NCBI RefSeq assembly: GCF_005876985.1
Contig: NZ_VAHD01000002.1
Coordinates: 806,001 to 870,000, forward strand
DNA from: Rhodoferax bucti
GTDB lineage: Bacteria; Pseudomonadota; Gammaproteobacteria; Burkholderiales; Burkholderiaceae_C
Reading direction: 5' to 3'
DNA length: 64,000 nucleotides
The translations under genes and the position numbers were made by a program. Positions within the stretch are counted from its first letter, which is position 1. Every line of letters starts with the position of its first letter. The notes beneath the pieces are model-generated. The model made no database searches and was not told the origin of the DNA. It worked only from the letters and a program-made list of their open reading frames with translations. This document shows, piece after piece, positions 8,936 through 17,718 of this stretch.

Positions 8936-10282
8936 ATGAGCCTCTCTCCCAAAGTTCGTATCGCGCTGGCAGGCTGCGCCTTGGTGTTGACGGCGGGTGC
9001 TCTTGCTGTGCCGTGGTACAGCTCCCGCACGCTGGTGGCCGAACTGCAAGCCCTGGCTGCTACCCACGGCCAAGGCGAATTGCGCATCCGCAATCTGGCG
9101 CACGAGGCCGGGTGGCTCAGCTCCAAGGGCGCTTTGGACGTGGAGTGGCGCAACCAGTGCGCAGACAACCCGGAAGGCCCGGTGGTGATGCACCTGGAAT
9201 ACAGCGCACGGCATGTACCTGATTTGCAAGGCTTGACCCGGCTGGAGTGGTCGGCCACCCCTGGCGGGGCGGCGGTGGGCGCGGCCTCGCAATGGCTGGG
9301 CGGCAGCAAGCTCACCGGCACCGGGCGTGCGGGCTATGACGGCACCCTGAGCACCGACATGCAGCTGCCTGAGTTGACGATGAACGCCGAGGGCGAGAGC
9401 CTGCAGGTCACCCCCTCCAAGGGGCGCATGGTGTTGGGCAAAACCTCGCTGCAGTTTGATTGGATGTTTGAGCGCATGGCGCTGCGCGGCCATGGCAAAG
9501 CACTGGAGGCCAAGCAGATTGCGCTGCAGCTGGACCTGAACAACCGCACCGTGGGCACCGGCCGCATGGCCGTGGACATTGAGAGCGTCAGCACTGCCGA
9601 CCTGACCCTGCAGGGTTTGCGTGTGGCCAGCGAAACCAGCGAGCGGGCGGACCGGCTGGATTCCCGCGTGACCGAGTCGGTGCGCAGTGTGCAGTTCATG
9701 GGGCAGAGCCTCAAGGATTTGGTGCTGGAAGCCGAGGTCAAGGGCGTGCACACGGCCAGTGTGCAGACCATCAGCAAGGTGTTTGGCGAGAGCTGCGGCC
9801 TGCAAAACGCCACGGCGGATGAACAGCAGCAACTGCGTGCCGCGATCCAAAAGCTGCTGGCCTCGGGCTTCAGCATGGGCATTCCCAAGCTGCAGGGTAG
9901 TGGAAATGAAGGCAGCTTGGATGGCAAGCTGCTGCTGACGCTCGCCCCCGCACAGGGCGATGCGGTGGCCTTGGCCCACCAGCTATCGACCAGCGGGCAG
10001 CTCACCATCAAGGGCAAGCTGATGCCGCCGGAGCAACGGGCGTTTGCCATGTCCACCGGCTACGCCACTGAGGTGCCCGATGGCGTGCAGGCGGCTTTTG
10101 AGTACGACAAGGGTGTGCTCAAGGTCAGTGGCAAAACGCTGGATGGCGCCATGGTGCAAATGGGCCTGCAAAAGCTCGACGGTTGGCTGCAGGCGTTTTT
10201 GCTGGGCAAGAGTCTGGAGCCCGTGGAAGAAGTGCCTGTAGTGGCGCCTGCCGAAGCGCCGGTTGCTACGCCCGCATCCTGA
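8936..10282 (+). CDS. DUF945 (YdgA-like) family protein
   Basis: This 448-residue protein has an N-terminal signal or anchor (residues 5-27, IALAGCALVLTAGALAV) and a long extracytoplasmic region typical of the DUF945/YdgA family. Family features include the early WYSSRTLVAELQALA segment and the late MSTGYATEVPDGVQAAFEYD stretch. The molecular role of this family is not established. It is preceded by an AT-rich promoter-like stretch (8885-8932) and converges on the transglutaminase gene with only 18 bases between stops. Confidence 0.8.
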   Translation: MSLSPKVRIALAGCALVLTAGALAVPWYSSRTLVAELQALAATHGQGELRIRNLAHEAGWLSSKGALDVEWRNQCADNPEGPVVMHLEYSARHVPDLQGLTRLEWSATPGGAAVGAASQWLGGSKLTGTGRAGYDGTLSTDMQLPELTMNAEGESLQVTPSKGRMVLGKTSLQFDWMFERMALRGHGKALEAKQIALQLDLNNRTVGTGRMAVDIESVSTADLTLQGLRVASETSERADRLDSRVTESVRSVQFMGQSLKDLVLEAEVKGVHTASVQTISKVFGESCGLQNATADEQQQLRAAIQKLLASGFSMGIPKLQGSGNEGSLDGKLLLTLAPAQGDAVALAHQLSTSGQLTIKGKLMPPEQRAFAMSTGYATEVPDGVQAAFEYDKGVLKVSGKTLDGAMVQMGLQKLDGWLQAFLLGKSLEPVEEVPVVAPAEAPVATPAS

Positions 10283-10300
10283 GCTGTGGCCTCGAATCGC

Positions 10301-12307
10301 TCAGGGGGTGAACCAGCGCAGTGTGCGTAGTTCGCCTCGCAGTTGGCGCAGCGTGGCCTGATGGGCGCCGGATTTGGCGTAGCGCCAGGCTTCGAGCCGC
10401 AGCAGCCAATCCTTCCCTTGCGGCGTGGCGTGCGGCGCACTGTGCAGCAGCGTGGCCAGGGCGCGGGGCGTGGCATCGTCGGGCACGGCCACACCGCCTT
10501 CGCGCAGTTGCTTGCGGGCGTGGTGCAGCAGGCGCAACCAAGGGTCCTGGCGCTGGCGCTCCCACCAGTTCCAGCCTGCGCCCGCCAGGCTGGCAGTGAC
10601 GATCAGGCCAATCAACACGGTGCTCAGGTCTTGCCAGTCCGGCGCGCTGAAGCCGATGTTGCGCAGCAAATCCATTTGCTTGGCCTGGCTGTAGTTCAGC
10701 ACCCACTGGTTCCAACGGTTGTTGGTGGCTTCCCAGAGCGCACGCAGGTTCACCGAGAAGCCGGGGCTCACGGTGTTGAGGGCTTGGGTAAACACATTGG
10801 GTTGGGGCTGCAAGCGGGTGTAGCTGCCAATACCCACCCGGCCTGGCGAGACGGCCGATGTCGGGTCCACTCGCACCCAGCCGCGGCCGGCCATCCAGAC
10901 CTCGGCCCAGGCGTGGGCATCGCTTTGCCGCACGGTCCAGAAGCTATCCACTGTGTTGACTTGCCCACCCTGATAACCGGTGACCACACGGGCAGGTACA
11001 TCCAGCGCGCGCATCAACAGGACAAAGCTGGACGCAATGTGTTCGCAGAAACCGGCCTTGCGGTCGAACCAGAACTCGTCGGCCGTGTGGGTGCCATAGA
11101 CGCCCGGTTCCAGGGTGTATTCGTAGCCCCCGGTGCGCAGCTTGTTCATCACGGCATCGACGACGGTTTGGGCGCCGGCGGTTGCCAGCTCCGGCTGACT
11201 GCGCAGGTCAGCGGCGAGCTGCAAGGTGCGGGGGTTGAAGCCCGGGGGCAGGTCGACGTAATCCTGCAGGCCCACGGCCAAGCGGCTGGGGCCATGCCGG
11301 AAGTCGGGGTAGCTGGTGGCGCGGTAGCGCACCAGATCAGCGATCGGCTGGTCGGCTTGCCATTGCAGGTCCGGCCCCATGCTCACGCTATAGCCCACGA
11401 TCTCAGGCGCTTGTGGCGTGGCATCCAACACCATAAGCCAAGGGCGATTGTTGGCCGCGAGGGTGACTTGGTAGCTCACCGGGTTGCCGCGCACCGCGAG
11501 TTCGGGCTGCAGTTGTGCGCGGGTGGGGAAAGCTGAGCGCAGGGGTTTCCATTCGCGTCCGTCAAAGGTGGAGAGCACCGGGCCACGGAAATACATCTGA
11601 TCCTGGGGCGGCGGCGGGCCTTCGAACTTGACACGCATGGCAATGCTGTCGTCCAACGCCAGGCTGGCAATCGTGCCCACCTGCATCTGGCCGGAGAGGC
11701 CGCTGCGTCCGCTCATGGCGTCGCCCGGCAAGCCCCAGAGCGGAGCGATGCGGGGGAACAGCATGAACAGCGCCGCCATGATAGGGGCGCCGGCCAGTGC
11801 CATCCACCCCGCCATGCGTGCGGCTTGCATCAGGGGCGGGCGCCCCACCGGCATGTGGTTGTTGACCAGCGCCGTCAGCAGGCCCAGTAAGGCAATCACC
11901 ATGGCCCCGGCGGTCAGCAGGCTTTGCGAGAAAAAGAAGTTACTGAGCATGGTGAAAAAGCCCAGAAAGAAGATGACGAAGGCATCGCGCCTTGCCCGCA
12001 TCTCCAGGGTTTTGAGTGCCAGCAGCACTACGATAAAGGTGACCCCGGCATCCCGCCCGAGCAGGGTGCGGTAGCTGAACCAGGTGCCGGCTGTAGCCAG
12101 AGCCAGCAACGCCAACAGCCACCAGCGCGAAGGCAGGGAGCGGCTGCCCCAAGCCAGCACGCCGCGCCATACAAGGACGGCCCCTGCCATCGCGCTGCAC
12201 CACCAGGGCAGGCGGTCCAGCTGCGGCAGGATGACCCAGGCGATCACCCCCAGCAGAAACAGGGTGTCACGGGCTTCACGGGGCAGGGTTTGAAGGCGTT
12301 GCAGCAT
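10301..12307 (-). CDS. TgpA-type membrane transglutaminase (DUF3488)
   Basis: This 668-residue inner-membrane protein has five or six N-terminal membrane segments (residues 10-190, DUF3488), a periplasmic transglutaminase core and a C-terminal membrane helix near 560-580 followed by a DUF4129-like tail. The papain-like triad can be placed: C421 in KAGFCEHIASSF, H465 in DAHAWAEVWM and D481 in VRVDPTSA. Pseudomonas TgpA has this architecture and shows transglutaminase activity in vitro; its natural substrate is unsettled. It is the last gene of a moxR-DUF58-tgpA operon, 24 bases after the DUF58 gene. Confidence 0.9.
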   Translation of the reverse strand: MLQRLQTLPREARDTLFLLGVIAWVILPQLDRLPWWCSAMAGAVLVWRGVLAWGSRSLPSRWWLLALLALATAGTWFSYRTLLGRDAGVTFIVVLLALKTLEMRARRDAFVIFFLGFFTMLSNFFFSQSLLTAGAMVIALLGLLTALVNNHMPVGRPPLMQAARMAGWMALAGAPIMAALFMLFPRIAPLWGLPGDAMSGRSGLSGQMQVGTIASLALDDSIAMRVKFEGPPPPQDQMYFRGPVLSTFDGREWKPLRSAFPTRAQLQPELAVRGNPVSYQVTLAANNRPWLMVLDATPQAPEIVGYSVSMGPDLQWQADQPIADLVRYRATSYPDFRHGPSRLAVGLQDYVDLPPGFNPRTLQLAADLRSQPELATAGAQTVVDAVMNKLRTGGYEYTLEPGVYGTHTADEFWFDRKAGFCEHIASSFVLLMRALDVPARVVTGYQGGQVNTVDSFWTVRQSDAHAWAEVWMAGRGWVRVDPTSAVSPGRVGIGSYTRLQPQPNVFTQALNTVSPGFSVNLRALWEATNNRWNQWVLNYSQAKQMDLLRNIGFSAPDWQDLSTVLIGLIVTASLAGAGWNWWERQRQDPWLRLLHHARKQLREGGVAVPDDATPRALATLLHSAPHATPQGKDWLLRLEAWRYAKSGAHQATLRQLRGELRTLRWFTP

Positions 12308-12331
12308 GGCGGTGGTCGGGGTTCGGTGGGC

Positions 12332-13399
12332 TCAGGCCAGCGCCAGGGCTTGCAGGCAGTTCTTTTGGTGGGCCGGGCCGCTATCGGGCGCCAGCTCGTG
12401 CGAGCCCAAACGCAAGCCGTAGCGCAGGCCACGGGTCTCGGCTTGCAGCACCCAGGCACACAGGCGCGAGAGGGCCAGCTCCCGTGCGGCACCGGCCACC
12501 CGGCTGCGTAGCTGGTTTTCCACAGTGCCCAAGTCCAGCCACAGCTCCAGTCGCTGGGCTTGTTGGGCGTCACGGCTGACCAGTTCGTCGCTCTTGGCGG
12601 CCTTTTTCCAGACCACCAGTTTGAGCGGATCGCCGCGGCGGTAGGCACGTACACCATCGAACTCGCCGGTGGCGTGGCGCTGCGCTGTTGGGGCACCGCC
12701 GCTGCGGGGTTCGCCCGGCGGTAGAGGAGGCGGGTTCAATTCCGGCGCGGGGTACACCAGCACCTTGGAGGCCGGGCGCCACACGGTCCAGACCCGGAAG
12801 GTGCCCAGTGGAAAGCGGGTTTCTGCGGTCAGGGCCGGCAGGGGCTGCAGGCCGCGCGCGGTGGCGGGAAAGCTGATCTGCACCTTGGCGCTGCCTTGCG
12901 GGCCCACGTCGGTCCAGCTCCAGTGCCCGCTGCCCAGCACGGCCAGGCCGATGCCGTAACGGTTGCGTTTGGACGGGTTGTTGAGTTGTATGCCCAATGG
13001 CACGCTGGCGCCCGCGAAATGTGCGTCAGGCGCTATCAAATGCATAGTGAGGCCGCTGAGTGTTCCGTGGCACACATGCACGCCGATGATGGCCGCACCG
13101 GTCAGCATGAAGGTCAGCAGGTAACCCAGATTGAGCTGGTAGTTGATGCTGGCCACCAGCAGCACCAGCAGCGTAAGCCCCAGCATGAAACCCGGCCGCG
13201 TGGGCAGAATGTACACATTGCGCTGGGTGAGGGTGGTGCTGTCTTTGAGCGGCAAGCGCGCTTGCCACCAGGCTTGAAAGCGCCGCCGCACGAGGGTGAC
13301 CGGATTCCACGTCAGGGCACCCGTGGAACCAGCTTCGCCGGTCCACAGGGTGCGCCCCCCCGGGGGGGAGGCGCCAACGGCGCTTCGGGGGGGCGCCAT
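12332..13399 (-). CDS. DUF58 domain-containing protein
   Basis: This 355-residue protein has two membrane helices near residues 65-105 (RPGFMLGLTLLVLLVASINY, then a second) and a C-terminal DUF58 domain in which TGEFDGVRAYRRGDPLKLV is the family hallmark. DUF58 proteins accompany MoxR ATPases and are thought to be their clients or partners. The ATG overlaps the moxR stop by one base (TGATG). The first 20 or so residues (APPRSAVGASPPGGRTLW) are encoded by a GC-rich palindromic repeat and do not look like family sequence, so an internal start is possible. Confidence 0.9.
   Translation of the reverse strand: MAPPRSAVGASPPGGRTLWTGEAGSTGALTWNPVTLVRRRFQAWWQARLPLKDSTTLTQRNVYILPTRPGFMLGLTLLVLLVASINYQLNLGYLLTFMLTGAAIIGVHVCHGTLSGLTMHLIAPDAHFAGASVPLGIQLNNPSKRNRYGIGLAVLGSGHWSWTDVGPQGSAKVQISFPATARGLQPLPALTAETRFPLGTFRVWTVWRPASKVLVYPAPELNPPPLPPGEPRSGGAPTAQRHATGEFDGVRAYRRGDPLKLVVWKKAAKSDELVSRDAQQAQRLELWLDLGTVENQLRSRVAGAARELALSRLCAWVLQAETRGLRYGLRLGSHELAPDSGPAHQKNCLQALALA
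13352..13397. repeat. GC-rich palindromic element at the DUF58 5-prime end
   Basis: Two arms, GCGCCCCCCC near 13352 and GGGGGGGCGC ending near 13395, enclose an inner GGCGCC-AAC-GGCGC hairpin. The element is read in frame as the N-terminus of the DUF58 protein. I saw no second copy in this window. Confidence 0.6.
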
Positions 13400-14319
13400 C
13401 AGGGTAACGGAACCGCTTGCAACATGGCGCGTACTTGCTCCTCGGCACCGCGCCCCGCGTCACCCACCGGGATCAAGCGGTGCGCAATGGTTTGCGGCAG
13501 CACGGCCTGCACATCGTCGGGGGCCACGTAGTCCCGGCCGCTGATCAGGGCCTGGGCTTTGGCGGCTCGCAGCAACGCAATACCGGCGCGGGGCGACAGG
13601 CCTTGCAGGAACCAGCGGCCGCTGCGGGTCGCGGTGATCAGGTCTTGCACATAGTCCAGCAGAGGGTCGGCTGCATGCACGGCTTGCACCGCCTGCTGCA
13701 GGCGATCCAGCTCATCTCCCTGCAGCAGGCTGGGCAGGTGGTCCACCATGGCACGGCGGTCCTCGCCTGCGAGCAAGGCGCGCTCAGCCGCGCGGTCCGG
13801 GTAGCCCAGAGAGATGCGCATCAAAAAGCGGTCCAGCTGGGATTCCGGCAGCGCGTAGGTGCCGAGCTGGTCCAAAGGGTTTTGGGTGGCGATCACAAAG
13901 AAGGGGCGGGGCAGAGCGCGGGTTTCGCCTTCGACGGTGACCTGCTTTTCTTCCATGGCTTCGAGCAAAGCACTCTGGGTCTTGGGGCTGGCGCGGTTGA
14001 TTTCGTCCGCCAGCAACACTTGCGCAAACAAGGGGCCGGGGTGGAACACAAAAGCCTCTTTGCCGCGCTCGTACACCGAGACGCCGGTCAGGTCACTGGG
14101 CATCAGGTCGGAGGTGAACTGCACCCGCGAAAACTGCAAGCCGAAGGTGCGCGACAGCGCGTGGGCCAAGGTGGTTTTGCCCACGCCGGGCACGTCGTCA
14201 ATCAGCAGGTGGCCACCGGCCAGCAAGCAGGCTACGCAGTCGCGGATCTGGTCGGGTTTGCCCACAATCACCGTGTTAAGCTGGTTGAGCAGGGCTTGGA
14301 GTTTGTCTTGGATGTCCAT
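13399..14319 (-). CDS. MoxR family AAA+ ATPase
   Basis: This 306-residue cytoplasmic ATPase shows the Walker A motif as DVPGVGKTTLAHAL near residue 40, the Walker B region with LLADEINRASPKTQSALLEA near 105, sensor 1 in FFVIATQNPLDQLGTY near 145 and a C-terminal lid with GLSPRAGIALLRAAKA. MoxR ATPases act as chaperone-like activators of partner proteins, and the DUF58 and transglutaminase genes directly downstream are the likely partners. It is the first gene of the three-gene operon; no clear promoter was picked out in the 110 bases before it, shared with the divergent mscS gene. Confidence 0.93.
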   Translation of the reverse strand: MDIQDKLQALLNQLNTVIVGKPDQIRDCVACLLAGGHLLIDDVPGVGKTTLAHALSRTFGLQFSRVQFTSDLMPSDLTGVSVYERGKEAFVFHPGPLFAQVLLADEINRASPKTQSALLEAMEEKQVTVEGETRALPRPFFVIATQNPLDQLGTYALPESQLDRFLMRISLGYPDRAAERALLAGEDRRAMVDHLPSLLQGDELDRLQQAVQAVHAADPLLDYVQDLITATRSGRWFLQGLSPRAGIALLRAAKAQALISGRDYVAPDDVQAVLPQTIAHRLIPVGDAGRGAEEQVRAMLQAVPLP

Positions 14320-14429
14320 GCCAAGACGTTACCCGAATTTCACGGTGGCAGCGTTGCCGGCGTTGGAATGACCGGGCGTGCGCCCCCTGCTTATTCCTTT
14401 TGCTTGTCTGTTTTTTTGCTGTTTTACGT

Positions 14430-15716
14430 ATGGCTTCTTTGAAACACATCCCTGCCCCTCAACCGATTGACGATTTCGCAGGCTGGCTGGATGCCTTCAC
14501 CCAAATCACCGTGCTGACCGAGCTGGCGGTGCTGGGCGGCGTGGTGGTCATGGCGTGGGGTTTGGTGGCGGCACTGCGCAAAGCGCTGGGTTTGACGGAG
14601 GAGCGCTCCATCTGGTTCGGCCGGCGCGTGATTGACGGGGTGCTGTTCCCCTTGGTGTTGCTGTGTCTGGGCTATGTGGCTCTGGAGCTCTTGAGCCACT
14701 TTGTGAATATTGCGGTGTTCCGTGTCGTGATTCCGGTGTTGATCTCGCTGGTGGTGATACGGGTGGGCGTCAAGGTGCTACAGGCCACCTTTGCGGACGC
14801 GCGCTGGATCAAGCCCCTGGAGCAAACCATCTCCTGGGTCGCCTGGATCGCCATGGTGCTGTGGGTGAGCGGTTTGCTGCCGGTCATCCTCAATGAGCTG
14901 GACCTGATCACTTGGAAGGTGGGCGGCACCACGCTGTCAGTGCGCAACATTCTCGAAGGCATGGTGACCGCGGGTGCGGTGCTCATCATCACACTGTGGA
15001 TATCGGCCGGCATTGAATCCCGCCTGCTGCGCTCAGCCACCGGCGGCGAACTCTCGCTGCGCAAGGCGGCCAGCAATGCCGTTCGTGCGGTGCTGATGTT
15101 CGTGGGCCTGATGATGGCGCTTTCGGCGGTGGGTATTGATCTCACGGCCCTCTCGGTGCTCGGCGGCGCGGTAGGGGTGGGTATTGGTCTGGGCTTGCAG
15201 AAGCTGGCGGCCAACTATGTATCGGGCTTCGTCATCCTCACCGAGCGCAGCATGCGCATCGGCGATGTGGTGCGGGTGGATGGCTTTGAGGGGCAGATCA
15301 CCCAGATCAACGCCCGCTACACCGTGGTGCGTAGTCAGACCGGGCGCGAGTCCATCGTCCCCAACGAAATGCTGATCACGCAACGGGTGGAAAACCTCTC
15401 GCTGGCAGACCCCAAGGTGAACCAGAGTGTGGCCGTGTCGGTGGGCTATGAGAGCAATGTGGAGCAGGTGATGGCGCTGCTGCTGGAGGCCACCTTGAGC
15501 CAAGCCCGCGTGCTGCGGGAGCCTGCGCCGGCCGTGCAGTTGGCCAATTTTGGTGCGGACGGTCTGGAGTTCACCGTGGGCTATTGGATCGACGATCTGG
15601 AGAACGGGCAGGGCAACTTGCGCTCCGAAATCAACCTGGCGATTCTCAAGACCCTGCGCGAGCACGGCATCGACATTCCCTACCCACAACGGGTGGTGCA
15701 CACCAAGGTGCACTGA
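14430..15716 (+). CDS. MscS family mechanosensitive ion channel
   Basis: This 428-residue inner-membrane protein has about five hydrophobic segments (near residues 25-50, 70-100, 140-165, 180-205 and 225-290). The pore-lining helix region LGGAVGVGIGLGLQKLAANYVSGF is followed by the MscS beta domain (RIGDVVRVDGFEGQITQINARYT, then IVPNEMLI). It would open under membrane tension and release solutes on hypo-osmotic shock. The ATG at 14430 (MASLKHIP) was preferred to a TTG at 14400, which adds only ten residues. It is divergent from moxR. Confidence 0.92.
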   Translation: MASLKHIPAPQPIDDFAGWLDAFTQITVLTELAVLGGVVVMAWGLVAALRKALGLTEERSIWFGRRVIDGVLFPLVLLCLGYVALELLSHFVNIAVFRVVIPVLISLVVIRVGVKVLQATFADARWIKPLEQTISWVAWIAMVLWVSGLLPVILNELDLITWKVGGTTLSVRNILEGMVTAGAVLIITLWISAGIESRLLRSATGGELSLRKAASNAVRAVLMFVGLMMALSAVGIDLTALSVLGGAVGVGIGLGLQKLAANYVSGFVILTERSMRIGDVVRVDGFEGQITQINARYTVVRSQTGRESIVPNEMLITQRVENLSLADPKVNQSVAVSVGYESNVEQVMALLLEATLSQARVLREPAPAVQLANFGADGLEFTVGYWIDDLENGQGNLRSEINLAILKTLREHGIDIPYPQRVVHTKVH

Positions 15717-15782
15717 GAGCGTTTTCTGAGTCTTCGCCCTAAAAGAAGGTGACGCTTTGCCTCACAGGCGGCCGGGCATGGC

Positions 15783-15788
15783 TATAAT
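15783..15788 (+). promoter_or_regulatory. Candidate -10 box upstream of etfB
   Basis: TATAAT lies in the 221-base gap before etfB, but 150 bases from the start codon and without a well-spaced -35. The sequence ACGGTCGTTCT follows at 15800-15810 and looks like half of a TetR-type operator. Both assignments are weak. Confidence 0.3.
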
Positions 15789-15937
15789 CTTAAAAAAGCA
15801 CGGTCGTTCTATTTTTGTCTATTTCAGGCCACCTGTTATCGCATTCCGCAGGGAGCAGGCAGTCCGGCATAGAATCGGATGATTGACGTGCACGTCAACT
15901 AAAACGGCCAAATTTTTAACTATCTGGAGTCGCAGCA

Positions 15938-16687
15938 ATGAAAGTCCTGGTACCCGTCAAACGAGTGGTGGACTACAACGTGAAGGTTCGCGTGAAGTCG
16001 GACAACACGGGAGTAGACATCGCCAACGTCAAGATGAGCATGAACCCCTTTGACGAGATCGCCGTGGAAGAAGCCGTGCGCCTCAAGGAAAAGGGCGTGG
16101 TCACGGAAGTGATCGCCGTGTCCTGTGGCGTGGCCCAGTGCCAGGAAACCCTGCGTACTGCCATGGCCATTGGTGCCGACCGCGGCATTCTGGTGGAAAC
16201 TGCTGAAGAACTGCAACCTTTGGCCGTCGCCAAACTGCTCAAGGCGCTGGTCGACAAAGAGCAGCCCGGCCTCGTGATTTTAGGCAAGCAAGCCATCGAC
16301 GACGATTGCAACCAGACCGGCCAGATGCTGGCAGCCTTGGCTGATTTGCCCCAGGCCACATTTGCCTCCAAGGTGGAAGTGGTGGACGGCAAGGCCCACG
16401 TGACCCGTGAAGTGGACGGCGGCCTGGAAACTCTGGCGGTAACCCTGCCGGCCATCATCACCACCGACTTGCGCCTGAACGAGCCCCGCTACGTGACCTT
16501 GCCCAACATCATGAAGGCCAAGAAGAAGCAACTCGACACCTTCAAGCCTGAAGACCTCGGCGTGAATGTGGCTCCCCGCATCAAGACCCTGAGCGTGGCT
16601 GAACCTGCCAAGCGCAGCGCCGGTATCAAGGTGCCCGATGTGGCGACCCTGGTGGACAAACTGAAGAATGTTGCAAAGGTAATCTGA
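15938..16687 (+). CDS. etfB: Electron transfer flavoprotein subunit beta
   Basis: This 249-residue subunit binds AMP and part of the FAD of ETF, which carries electrons from acyl-CoA dehydrogenases to the quinone pool through ETF-QO. Family signatures are [19 protein letters not shown] at the N-terminus, [19 protein letters not shown] and the signature region [19 protein letters not shown] through [20 protein letters not shown]. Length is typical. A GGAG element precedes the start. etfA follows after 2 bases. Confidence 0.97.
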   Translation: MKVLVPVKRVVDYNVKVRVKSDNTGVDIANVKMSMNPFDEIAVEEAVRLKEKGVVTEVIAVSCGVAQCQETLRTAMAIGADRGILVETAEELQPLAVAKLLKALVDKEQPGLVILGKQAIDDDCNQTGQMLAALADLPQATFASKVEVVDGKAHVTREVDGGLETLAVTLPAIITTDLRLNEPRYVTLPNIMKAKKKQLDTFKPEDLGVNVAPRIKTLSVAEPAKRSAGIKVPDVATLVDKLKNVAKVI

Positions 16688-16689
16688 TC

Positions 16690-17622
16690 ATGACCGCTCT
16701 TGTTATCGCCGAACACGACAACGCATCCATCAAGGGTGCCACCCTGAACACCTTGACTGCTGCCGCCCAAGCGGGTGGTGATGTGCACGTGCTGGTTGCC
16801 GGCAGCAATGCGGGCGCCGCCGCTGCCGCTGCAGCGCAAATCGCCGGTGTGTCCAAAGTGATCCACGCCGACAGCGCAGCGTTCGAGCACGGCTTGGCTG
16901 AAAACGTGGCATCCCAGGTACTCGCTATTGCCGGTGCTTACAGCCACATCGTTTTCCCCGCCACCGCTTCCGGCAAAAACATCGCCCCTCGCGTCGCGGC
17001 TAAGCTGGATGTCGGCCAAGTGTCTGACATCACCAAAGTGGTGAGTGCCGACACCTTCGAGCGCCCCATTTATGCCGGCAACGCCATTGCCACCGTGCAA
17101 GCCACGGACGCGGTGAAAGTGCTGACAGTGCGCACCACCGGTTTCGACCCCGCAGCGGCCACTGGTGGCAGTGCAGCTGTGGAGACCGTGACTGCTACCG
17201 CTACCAGCGCTGCGGTGACCTTTGTAGGTTCCGAGATCGCCAAGAACGATCGCCCTGAGTTGACGGCTGCCAAGATCATCGTCTCCGGTGGTCGTGCGCT
17301 GGGCTCTGCCGAGAAGTTCACTGAGGTCATGACGCCCCTGGCTGACAAGCTGGGTGCGGCCTTGGGTGCATCCCGTGCCGCGGTGGACGCCGGTTACGCA
17401 CCCAACGACTGGCAAGTGGGCCAGACCGGCAAGATCGTGGCGCCCCAGCTGTACATCGCAGCGGGCATCAGTGGTGCCATTCAGCACTTGGCCGGCATGA
17501 AGGACTCCAAGGTCATTGTGGCGATCAACAAGGACCCGGAAGCCCCGATTTTCAGCGTGGCGGACTTCGGCTTGGAGGCCGACCTCTTCACCGCTGTGCC
17601 GGAACTCATTGCGGCACTCTGA
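16690..17622 (+). CDS. etfA: Electron transfer flavoprotein subunit alpha
   Basis: This 310-residue FAD-binding subunit pairs with EtfB. The C-terminal FAD domain shows ADKLGAALGASRAAVDAGY, then the ETF-alpha signature LYIAAGISGAIQHLAGM and VIVAINKDPEAPIFSVADFG. The start lies 2 bases after the etfB stop, so the two are cotranslated. A terminator 16 bases after the stop separates it from the acyl-CoA dehydrogenase, although the two genes act in the same electron pathway. Confidence 0.97.
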   Translation: MTALVIAEHDNASIKGATLNTLTAAAQAGGDVHVLVAGSNAGAAAAAAAQIAGVSKVIHADSAAFEHGLAENVASQVLAIAGAYSHIVFPATASGKNIAPRVAAKLDVGQVSDITKVVSADTFERPIYAGNAIATVQATDAVKVLTVRTTGFDPAAATGGSAAVETVTATATSAAVTFVGSEIAKNDRPELTAAKIIVSGGRALGSAEKFTEVMTPLADKLGAALGASRAAVDAGYAPNDWQVGQTGKIVAPQLYIAAGISGAIQHLAGMKDSKVIVAINKDPEAPIFSVADFGLEADLFTAVPELIAAL

Positions 17623-17637
17623 TGCCGGTGTGACCCA

Positions 17638-17666
17638 GGGGCATCGCGCGCGGTGCCCTTTTTTTT
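17638..17666 (+). terminator. Intrinsic terminator after etfA
   Basis: The stem GGGCATCG/CGGTGCCC (one G-T pair) with loop CGCG lies within 17639-17658 and is followed by eight T residues. It would partly or fully separate etfBA from the next gene. Confidence 0.85.
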
Positions 17667-17718
17667 GGCCTGACTTTTTTCTACCCCCTTACCGCCCCTA
17701 CAAAAACAGGAGACATCC

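Noticed and set aside
13031..13056. Dispersed repeat copy in the DUF58 gene (GGCGCTATCAAATGCATAGT)
   Set aside because: Only a short arm matches; kept in the family count as a doubtful fragment but not listed as a feature.
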